64,000 nucleotides of DNA from Bactrocera neohumeralis (lineage: Eukaryota > Arthropoda > Insecta > Diptera > Tephritidae), in contig NC_065923.1 of NCBI RefSeq assembly GCF_024586455.1, positions 48,740,264 to 48,804,263 on the forward strand. Direction: 5' to 3'. Positions 37,401 to 49,400 of the stretch are shown piece by piece. Both the position numbers and the translations under genes were made by a program. The first letter of the stretch is position 1, and every line of letters starts with the position of its first letter. A model generated the notes under the pieces. It saw nothing but the letters and a program-made list of their open reading frames with translations. It was not told the DNA's origin and did not search any database.

Positions 37401-40400
37401 GGAAACTGTATCGGGTCCATAAACTGCACAAATTTTATTTGCGGCTTGAGAGGCATTTTTGGCTTTATCGTAGTACTCGTAGTACCGTAAAATATGCCGT
37501 ATTTTCTCTTTATTTTGCTCCATGTTTGCGACACTATAACTCACGAAAGACTTAAAAGAAACGACAACCAATCAAACACGTGTTAGAGCGTGAAATGAGC
37601 TTTCCAAAAAGGTATAGCATGACCCGATGCGACGAATAAAACTAGAACCTCGGGCTTTCAGCGCCAACTAGCGAAAATTCCGCAAGACTTTTTTGACAAG
37701 CTAATATCTCGTACAGCTCATCACTCCATCGAATGCGATATTCGCCGTGGCCAACGCGCAAAGGACCATAAATCTTTCGCAGAACTTTTCTCTCGAAAAC
37801 TCGCAACGTCGACTCATCAGTTGTTGTCATCGTCCAAGACCCTGCACCATATAGCAGGACGGGAATTATGAGTGACTTATAGAGTTTAGTTTTTGTTCGT
37901 CGAGAGAGGACTTTGCTTCTCAATTGCCTACTTAGTCCGAAGTAGCACCTGTTGGCAAGAGCTATCCTGCGTTGGATTTCCAGGCTCACATTGTTGGTGG
38001 TGTTTACGCTGGTTCCAAAATAGACGAAATTATCTACAACTTCAAAGTTATGACTGTCAAAAGTGACGTGAGAGCCAAGTCGCGAGTGCGACGTTTGTTT
38101 GTTTGATGACAGCAGATATTTCGTCTTGCCCTCGTTCACTGCCAGACCCATTTTCAGTGCTTCCTTGTCCAGCCTGGAGAAAGCAGAACTAACGGCGCGG
38201 GTGTTGAGTCCGATGGTATCAATATCATCAATCGTTCTTGAGTTATAAATATAGACGTAAATTGCGAAATCGAGGGTGATTTTGCAAAAAAGGCCACCGT
38301 TAGGAACTTTTTCAGGGCTAAAGGAATACCCGTGCAAATTTTCTCGTCTTTCTGTGCTGTGATTCGGGCGTAATGCGCGTTTCATTTTTATATACATATA
38401 AGATTTTTTTAAATAAAGAGATTTTAACTTTTTGTCATGAAAATTCTCAAAAACATGTCTATTTTTGCATGAATTATTCATACTCTCCTCTTAAACCAAA
38501 TTTGGTTTAATTTCTTGTTGTTTTAAATTGACATCTTCTAGCGACAGAAGAAACGACTGGCACGCTACTATGGACACGGTTAAAATCATTTAAAAAGTTA
38601 CTCTTTTAGAGAAAATTAGCGAGTTGCAAAATTGCTCTCTTATAAATAATTCCTTTGGTATCAAATGTTGTATCTTAAAAACAAGAGATATGTTATTCTT
38701 AGTAAATTAGCCTTAAGTTTGGTGGGTGAAACTGAAAAATATTTATACTTCTATTGTAGTCATTGTATAATAATTTTTCTGTTAATTTTAAACATCAATA
38801 AAGACAGTAACAAAAGCTATTTGCAGCAGTACTGCCCGCGCAGTTAATAGCTGTAATCTTTATGTTGAGTTAATGGAAAACTTTTGTTGTATTTTTGATA
38901 TTTATTATACAATAGAAATTTTTCGTAAAATCACTTCGCATTCAATGCACAAAGTCATCATCTGCAACGCCAACTCGTTCTGCTTATCTCCCAAACAACC
39001 GCTACTTTTGCACACATGCATACGAAATAATTAAAAACCTGGTAACACTTTGAGCATACCGAAGAGGAGAGTTATGGTGCAAGCAGCTCGCTTGACTAGC
39101 AAATTATACGTTTTATTAGTTAGCCGGTTCATTGCTCGCAGCAATGATAGTGAAATTTCCACCAAAGTTTCGCAGTAAAATAAGTAGTAAAATTGCATAC
39201 TTTTACTTTTAGATGTGTCGTAAGTTTTATATGGCTAATTCGTTTATGATATTTCAAAAATTAACAAATGCAAAACATTTTTGCTGATACTGGCGTGGTA
39301 CCTGATACTTTATATGAACATGCGTACATGTATTCGAATATTTTTACTCACTACTTTCTAAATTTTTTAAATCCAAAATTATAACAATAAATTTAAGCGA
39401 ATATGCCGAAACATAAAAATGCTATTTAATTCGTTGATTTCAATTAATGACATTTAATTAAAATTATATTATGATTTGAAAAAAAAATGTTTCTCTTTAT
39501 ACCCTGAACAGGTTATATTAAGTTTGCAACGAAATTTTCATCGATTCCAGGAAAAATTTACATATGTGTACATACATATGTATGTTTATAAATGATGAGC
39601 GTGACGAGCTGAGTCTAATTAGCCATGTCCTTCTGTTTGTCAATAAACGGTGAACCATTTCGCGGCTTCCTACTTTTTTAAAGAAAAAATCACAGAAACT
39701 TCAAATATAATGGGGAATGTTTATTATCACTCGAAATAACATTCTTTGGCATGTACTTTTTGAAGATTATCTCTTTCAAATGTAGGCTGCGGCCAGATGG
39801 TCCATCCGTTGAGTCCAATTTTCGATGACTAGTTCGGGTATTTTGACTGATAACTGGCAAATGACACGCGTGATGTTTTGCTCAAAGGCCTGAATCTAAG
39901 TCTAGAATCTAGACTTTACATATATCCACATGAAAAAATGTAAAGGTGTGATATTGTACGATCTTGGTGGCCAATGGACCGGCCCAAAACGTGAAATTAT
40001 CTGCTTACCGAAGTGTTTTCTCAATAAATCCATCGATTGATGCGATGAGTTGGAAGTGGTGCCGTCTTGCTGAAATGTCGCCGTGATCACGAGCTTCAAT
40101 TTCGTGCACCAAATAGTCGGTTATCACCAGTATCATTTTTGAAGAAATATGAACCAATGATTCCATCGGCACACAAACCACACCAAACCGCTGTTTTTTC
40201 TGGATGAAATGGCAGCTCTTGAATATTTTCTTTTCGTCCCGAATGCGGCAATTTTGCTTGTTTACATACTCACAGAGCCAAAAATGGACATCATCGCTGA
40301 ACAAAATTTGGCTCGAAAACGTCGGAATTTCTTGGAACTTTTCAAGAGCACATAGAGCGAAGCGAAGTCGCTTGGGAAGTCGTGTGGCTACAGTTCTTGC

Positions 40401-43400
40401 GCAAGCTGTATTTTGTATGCGTTCAATTTAAGATCTCGTTCCATACGTCAGAGAACGTGAATTTTCGTAATAAAGTTGAACGATTCAAGCGTAAGTCTTT
40501 CCATGATGAAATGCCAAACAATACTGAACAAAAATATCATGATAACTTGACACGACTCACGAGTGAGCTGTCAAAAATAGGCTATTTAATATAGTAGCTC
40601 TACTTGAATCACCCTTTATATGGTATACGCGAAACAGTTATTCAGTTTTTGTGGTATCAATTTGATATTTTGCGTACATCAATTTTTTATTTTAGATTAG
40701 AATGAATATTTTCAAAACGGAGAATTCGCATTAGCGGAAAATGTTCTACGGATCAGTTTGAATGGTTTCGACCCAGCGATTTTTAAGACAAAGTTTAGTC
40801 CTTAGGGATTATAAAAATGTGTTTTTCGGTGACCGAATGAAATTTAATACAGATGTGCATTTTGTTATTATATATACCATTTTCGAAATCGGACTACTAT
40901 AACATATACCTCACATATAACCGAAGTATTTGAAGTGAAGGATTTTTCGTGTTTTTTGATTTGTTTACATATAATTTCTTCTAGTTTCGCTTAAGTATAA
41001 AAGTAATGCATATACTTCTCTTATATTTTTATAATTATAACAATTTGGTGCACATTTCTTCTTTCAGATGCAGCCACAGACTCACCGATTAAGTTCATTA
41101 AATTGCCAGCTCAAGCACCAGTAATCCACTATACCCAGAGCAAAGATGATTCGCCGATAATCAACTATCGTAATAGTAAGGACCATACTCCATCTGATAT
41201 CATTGAAAACGAAACATCGACGCCGATTCTTAGCCGTGCTGCTTTGCTTTATTCCGAGTACATGAACGCAGCTATGAATACAATGAGTTTGGACGAGGAT
41301 GCAGTGCAAAGGCAGCAACGAGGCAATGCCAACTCCTGCCCTAGATCGTGCCCGCCAAGCACAACTGTGGGCGCTGTACCGGTTTGCGCCTCTGATGGTT
41401 TAATTTATGCGAATCTCTGCGAAATGAAGAAAAAGACTTGCTCTCGAAATGGGTCAAACACAGTGAAGGTAAGACCATTGTGTACAAGCATACATACATA
41501 CTATGTGTACGTACAGTGAAAATAAATCCATATTTAGTTTCTTTTTTATCTTGTAAATTGGTAATTTCAGTGTATTAGTACACACACCAAAGCCGATAGT
41601 AAGATCAAGGGCAGATATGAAAACATAACGTTCTTTTTCACTTCTCCTCAAACCTTTGCATGTAAATATTTACTAAAATGTAGGTTTTGTACAAATTTAC
41701 AGGCAGTTAAAGACAGCTGTGAACGCGCGCGGGGTTCCGAATGCAAGCATCGGTGTCCTACAGAGAAAGACCCAGTTTGCGGCACTGATGGTCACACTTA
41801 CTTGAATCGCTGTATGTTGCGCGTGCAAGCGTGTCGTGTTGGTTTGGCTGCGGTTAGCATGTCGCATGTGGGCGCCTGCAGTAACATCAGTGCCATACGT
41901 GAATCTTGTCCAGTGGATTGTAAAAGTGCTCCCAAAGACGGTCCTATCTGCGCCTCCGATGGCAATGTATACAATTCGACATGCGAGATGAAATTGCTGA
42001 CGTGCAGCCAGGGTGTAGTGAAGACCAGTCGGAAGCATTGCCAATCGACGCGCATGTGCCGTGAGTCTTGCTGGCGTGTTGCGCGGCCCACCTGCGGTTC
42101 TGATGGGCGTTTGTACGCCAGCCCCTGCAAGATGCGAGCATACAACTGTGGCAAGCATATTTTCGAAGTACCGCTAGCATTTTGCATGTCTCAAGAGCGA
42201 AATACAAATGGCAGCAAATCAGCGGATAACTGTCCCACCGAATGTCCTCCTACCTCGGACGCGCCATCACAATATGTCTGCGGAAGCGATGGCAATATTT
42301 ATTCATCGCTTTGCGAATTGAAAATGTTAAACTGTGGGTAAGTAGGCGGTAATTGGTTCATTGTGCTGTACATAAGACAAGCAATGAAAATAATGTCGAT
42401 AATTTCTCTCGTGTTTTTTAATGTTTCTTATTTCTTGTAGTCCTCAACGAAAATCTATACAGAAAATGAGCATGGACAAGTGTAAAACCCGTTTGAATCG
42501 ATGCAAACAGCTGCCGCCTTGCAAAGACTTTAATAATTTATTCGGATCCATATTTTCCTCAAATCGCAATGACAAACTCTGTGGCAGTGATGCAAAAACC
42601 TACAACAATGAATGTGAGCTTGCGCATGCAACGTGCTTGTAAGTCTAAATGACATAAATTTGTATCTGTACTGAATATTCAATCTACATATACATATATA
42701 CTTATATAAAAGAAAGTGACGTTAGTTACTACGCTTATAACTGGAAAACGCCTGGACCGATTTCGGTGATTACCACCAATTCAGACAGGCCTCCGCCCAA
42801 ACAAGGAGAATACTTAAGAAAATTCTGGAAAATTTTCCGAAAAAAAAAATTATGAAGAAAATCAATTTTCAAATACGATTTTAAAAAGGAAATAAAAACG
42901 AACATGATTTTAAATGCTGGCGCATAACTCAAAAACGCCTGGACCAATTTTGCCAATTCTTTTTTTAAAATGTTCGTTGAGGCTCAAGGATGGTTTTTAT
43001 GGCGAAAAATTTGAATAATTGCCGAAAAACCCCTAAAAAGAGCCCTTTTCTTTTTCCCATACAAACGAATGAATGCTGTTAGTAACGCTAATGCTCGAGA
43101 ACAGCTGAACCAATCTTGATGAAATTGATCAGAGGTTGTTCGCTGTGGATCGAGGAAAGTTTAGAAATAAAAAAACCGTATGCTTTTCGTGAGGAAAAGT
43201 CGGAAAGTTGGACAATTCCAAAAAAATAACTTTTTTCATACACAATTTTTTTTTCAACTTTTTTCCTTTTGTTTTTCAATTGTCAAATTTGTCGTTTGCT
43301 TTCTTTATTCCGGTTATTCAAAAAAAATTATTGAAATTTATTCCGTGAAAACGTTATGTGTGTTTCACACAAAGTGCTCAATTACAGATTGAAATTTGTT

Positions 43401-46400
43401 ACGATGCCACGAAGAGGTCGCGTTCGTTTTGGCATCAACATAAGTATGTATATTGACAGCCCATGGCACATGACCGAGTATTCCCAGGATGCGATGACAT
43501 ACGAATGAAATTATGGATCGCGGGCAATCAGCAAGCGATCGTCACGATGTCAGAGGACAACTTTTCAAACAACAGTTGCGATGTTTTGTAAACTTTATCT
43601 TTAAGCAAAAAGTATTGGCACAGCAAGATACCTTGACTTTACCACTGTTTTTTACCACTTATAAAATAAATTTTGAATACAAAAAAAATTCCTTAGTTAG
43701 GACGAGTAATTATCAAATATATTTCCTTTAATTCATTTAATTATCTCTTATATTTATTTAATAGTAATTATAAAAAGAAAAAAAGTGCTAATTTTAGCGA
43801 AACAAAGGTATTGGCACACTCCATAAAAATACAAAAAAAAAAACAATAACAAAGTAGTAAACTATATATAAAATTAATATTTTGTGGCCAAGCCCTTTTG
43901 CTTGATGACTGCTTCCAGCCGGTTTGGCATTGATGAAACCAATTTTTGTGTCGTTTCTGTGCCAATATTCTGCCACCTTCAACTCAGCTTTTGTTGATAT
44001 TGTTCGCTTCTTAACGCGCCTATCTACCTCTTCCCACAAATGTTCTATTGGGTTAAGATCGGGCGATTGAGGGGGATGTGGTAATGTATGTTTTATGTGA
44101 TGTGCCAGCCACATGTGTACATCATAAGCGGTATGCTTCGGATCATTATCGTGTTGAAATGTGAATGACTCTGGCAATTTCAATTTTTCGGCACTTTTTT
44201 TTACATTTCTCTTCAGAATTTCCATATAATATTTCTTGTATGTATGTATATAAAAGAAAGTTGTGTTAGTTACACCATTTATAACAACCGATTTGACTGA
44301 AAATTGGTGGAGAAGTAGCTTAGAACCAGGGTAAGGACATAGGATACCTCTTATCTCTTTATGTCAAAATTTAATACAACTCATAAATACAAAATTTATA
44401 TTTCAAATAATAAGCATTTGTTCAAAATTCATGTTTGTAGGAATCATTTGAATATATGCGTACAATTTTAAACAGATTCTTCCTCAAAAATAATACTGTT
44501 GCTAAGTATTTGTAATAGTAGAAAAGAACTGCAACCAAATAAGTGCAATGGATTATGGGTCAGTAATCAGTCGTTAAGTGTGTATTATACCACGTGCATC
44601 CCAAAAGACTGATGTCATAACCTTTCCATCCGACTTTTTCGTCTTTCCACGTCTGAGAACCGGTTCATCATGTGCAGTCCACTAGAATGACAGTCGATTG
44701 GACTCCAGTGGGAAATGATGGAGCGGCGCAAAAATTCGGTTTTATTAAATAGCGCTCAAACACTTCTCATAATCAGTTATTCGTTGTTTTTATTGGATTA
44801 TGAACTTGCACATAGCTTTCGAATCTTTAGAGCATCATTTTCCACGGTGCTCAATTCGCCTGTTTTCAGCTTAGAAAATATCTTTTCAACGGTGGATTTC
44901 CCTGAGCCCAAAATCAACAGTTTTTCCCCCAAAAAGAAATGCTTTATTAACACACGAAATGCTTTATGATCCATTTTTTTGTAAACTAACACAAGTTGCT
45001 TCACAAAAATGCTATATCTTATTAACTAATAGTTATAATCCAACTAATAGAAATCATATAGATGGTAGTAGTAGTATTATCTATATATCAGCCACTGTGA
45101 AGCGTGGACGGGTCCTCTAGTAATTTATAAAAATCGCTTATTGATCAATCTTCTTTTTGAAACCGAAATTAATTTCGTAGTCAATGTAGGCCAAAAATAA
45201 CGCCATGAACCACCGCCTTTTTGCTTAGAAATGTGTGCATACCCACATCCTTAACCCGAAAAAAAAATTTCCGCTTTTTACCTTTGTCGTTTCTATGGCA
45301 ACCAAGTTCAGACAGGAAGAAAACGTTTAACGAATTTTAAGTTTTAACAACAACTTTATTTCTTCGTTCCCCTCAGGAGAAATTAAAATAACATTATACA
45401 TGTATTCATGAAAAGCCTCAGCCGATATATTCCGATTAGTGAAACGAATTAATTTTAACATTTCCTGACATCTTGAAATTTGAATTAAAATTAGTGGGAC
45501 TTGGCACTCTATGTGAATAGTATATTACCGCCCATAACATTATTCAATATCAACCCAACCGTAGCATGCAAGGTCAATTATTACACCCACCCCATAATAA
45601 ATGTATAACAACTAACAATTAACTTTATCACGTTATGTATAATCCACCAATCCATACTAATATAAATGTGAACGCATGTTTGTTTGTCACGTTTTCACGC
45701 TGAACCACGTAACCGATCATCATGAAATTTTGTACACCGATGTACTACTTGTATATGTTGTACATATCCAATAAGAGCGATATGATTTCTTTACAAAAAA
45801 AAAAAACAAAAAAAAAAATTTGGTTAAGGAAGTGTTTCTTTATTTAATGAGAAGTGCAATCGATACAATTAAGTTCTGAATATAACATCATTCTTCAAAT
45901 GGCTTCCACGACTTCTTTTGCAGGAACGAATTCGATGAACCCAATTTTCGAGCACTTTTTCCACTAAATCAAGTCATACGTTATAGCACGTTCAAAACCA
46001 ATGACTTCAAATAATTCCACAAGAAGTAGTCTAATGGTGTTAAATCACAATTTCTTGGAGGCCATTCAATGCCACAATTACTTGAAATAACCGAATCTGG
46101 CACGTAGCCTCGCCTTATTGGAAGCAGATATTGTCAAGATTAACTTCTACCAATTGCGGCCATAAAAACTTGGTTATCATCGATCTATAGCTCTGTCCAT
46201 TGACAGTAACGGTGTAATCAGCTTCATTTCCAAAGAAGTACGGATCAATGATCCAACTGAGTACCAGAATCGTCAGTATTGCTTAATTACTGCAACACTC
46301 AGATGAAAGTCGGAAAGATCGGAAAACATAATTTTCTTACAAACATCGTTGTCGTTTTTATGGCAAAATCAGTCAAAGTCACGACGTTTTCGGTGGTCCA

Positions 46401-49400
46401 ATGGTTTCTATTCTTGAAGGAGAACAATTTTATACGGATACAAGTCCGATTCTTTTCTCTAAATACGCCGAGTTGTGGTTTGAGACAGCCCCCAACGTCT
46501 TGGAAATGGAAATCGCAACGGCAGCAATATTTTCATTACTTCGAGCGGTTCTTTGTCTTATTGGCACTTGAACATTATGACAATTCGGCGAATAGCGAGC
46601 ACAGTTGGACGATTATTACGACCATAAAATGGCAAAACTGCACGAAAAGTTACAATTAGAGAACGTGTAGTTTGCTAATAAAATTAATTAATTTCTAAAA
46701 GTTATTCTTGCGTATATCTTTCCATGAAATTGTAAACATTGCTGAATACACAAAAATTCCTGATAATTACAAATTAAAAATGGCCGAAACCTCGCATAGA
46801 AATAATATCATCCCTATTGGAAGAGTTATGTTGTTAGTATGTTTTTGATAATTCAGTTTTCAAAGAAATCTGGAACCCCAGCCAAAGAGCTCAGACTAAA
46901 AAAAAAGCTTAAAGTAATTATAGGTTACTGTAGAATCCGCAGATATATTTAAATTTTTTCTTCGCATGATTCAGAGAGTAAACGATAAGACGACTTTTAT
47001 AGGAGTCTAAACTAATGAATAAGAACCAGGACGTGTAATAAACAATTTAAAAGAACGTTGTTATGGAAATTATTGGAAAATACCAACTTTACTAGAATAC
47101 AGTTTTTTTTAAGTGTCAAACCTTAGGTCAAAATGGTAAAATCTCTGATGGAAAAACATACTTATATTAGTCCAGTCATTATAGTAAGTTCAACTCGGAA
47201 TTCGATATACCCATTTATATGTCTGTAAATACTTGTATATTGACACCCTAAAGTTGTCTTAAAACCTACATATGGTAGGGTATACCGAATTCCGAGATTC
47301 TTACCTAATTTAAGCTTAAATGACTGGACTATGTTAGGCGTCCATCAAATAAGATTTTGCACCTTGAGAAAACAATTTGACATGCTAGTCTTTTATATCA
47401 AAATATTCATAAAAAAAAGTGAAAAAACAACAATCAATCTTCTAATTGATAATAAATTGCTTCAATTGATACAACAAAGCTGTAAAAACACATCTGTGGC
47501 TACATGTCTTATATTAATCAAATGTTTACTCGAACGAATGTCCACAATTATCAGAATTCAAAAAAAAAATATTTTTACATTTTAGTAAAGAATAGCTTTC
47601 TAGTTCTTTAAACTTAAACTTAAATTAAATAAATTTAAATAATTACAATCGGCGCAGCAATTTCCCCATATAACATCACCTTTGTTTATCCCAAGCTTAT
47701 AAAGGATGATCCATTTCGAGGTCTTCTACTTTTTTGTAAAGAAAAACACAGAAACTTCAAACTTAATGGGGAATTTTTAGTATCATTCGAAAGAATATTC
47801 TTTGGCATTTATCTTTGAAGATTATCTGGCCGCAGCTACGTCTCAGATGGTCCATCCAATGACACGCGGGATATTTCGCTCCAAGGGGATTGTGCTGGGC
47901 ATGGTCTATTCGGTCGATTATTACCCAATAATGAATGCTGGATCTCAAGATGGGTGATGCGAATAGTACACTCTGTGGCCCGATTATGTTGACCATAAGT
48001 TGAGCGAAGCGCGCGAAACACATTCTTTACAGTACGTCAGTTTTCGTAATAAAGTTGAACGATTTGTAAGCGTTGATAGGCGTAAGCCTTTCCATGATGA
48101 AATGCCAAACAATGCTAAACAAAAATAACATAATAGTTTGATACGACTCACGCGTGATGTGTCAAAAACATACTCAAGTACCGCTACTTAGATCACCCGT
48201 TAAAACACGGCTTAGCTATCTAGTTAGTGGAAACATTGCATTTCAGCACCTTGTGCTATGATATAAAAATGAGAATTTTAGATAATATGGATGATATTCG
48301 GTCAAAACTAAAAAAGTGCAAGTGTTTATACCACAACGCCATTAACAAAAAAATTGGATAATAGGATCAGGAACGACTGTAGCAATTCTTCGACCACATC
48401 TGATGCATAGTTGACATATTTATATTGCAATAGGAATACAAACGCTTATACTCTCCAGTTAATACAATTTTAGATTCCATCAGATTATTTTATTTCACAA
48501 TATACAGCTACGGTCAACTATATTTTTGTCCCAACACAAATACATACATATATCTTAATCTATTAATACTTTTTGCTTGATTTCAATTTTAAAATCATCT
48601 CAAGCAAGCCGTCGGTCAAAAGCAAATCCTATGACGAAAGTTCGAGAGCTATTTAGAAAGGGAATTGATGAGAGGTCCTATTTTGAGATTCCGCAATCGT
48701 TAAATAATGGTTTTCAACGTTTAAAAACCACAAACCCTCCAGAAAAAGACCCACACAAGAAAAGACCCTGTATACCACTGCTAGAGATGACGAGCGAATC
48801 GTGCGCGAATCAAAAAAAAAATCCCCAAAAAAATAGCAAATAAAATTCGCCTGCAATTTTTGAGGAAAAATTATCATACACCATCAGTTTAAACTGTCAA
48901 AAGACGTTTAAGGGAAAAAATACTCACTAGGAGGGTTTCTCGGAAGAAGTCACTGCTGTCAGAGCGAAATCGTAAAAAACGAATTGACCACAAAATATAA
49001 TAATTGTATTCTAAAGAAGTGTAAAAGTGTGCTATTTTCGGATGGAGCCGAAATAAGTAAGTCATTAGATGGAAAAACTTGCGTTCAGCGTCCGCGATGT
49101 AAAGACTTTGACCCCAAATACACACGTCCCACGCAATGTCATGGAAGTGTGTTGGTTGTTACGTGTAACAAAAATTGAGAGTCATATGGATCAGCACCAA
49201 TATACTTCAATATGCCGCCTGGATCAACTAAACAATGTATGGCTGGAAATATGATTTCTTTATAAGACTGGCCTTCATGCAGTCCAGACCTGAATCCCAC
49301 TGAGAATCTCTGAGAGTAATTGAAATTGAAGGTTCGATTGTACAAAATCGCTCATTTCACCGATGATTCACACAGCAGTGTTGTTAATTAGGTGACCGTA

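Noticed and set aside
41697..42207. Three long antisense frames opposite Kazal exon 3
   Set aside because: They are shadows of the strongly coding plus strand with its Cys-rich pattern; no domain, splice or start context of their own.
48577..48843. 88-codon frame as a host gene
   Set aside because: It is the HTH part of the Tc1-like transposon bounded at 48505 and 49404.
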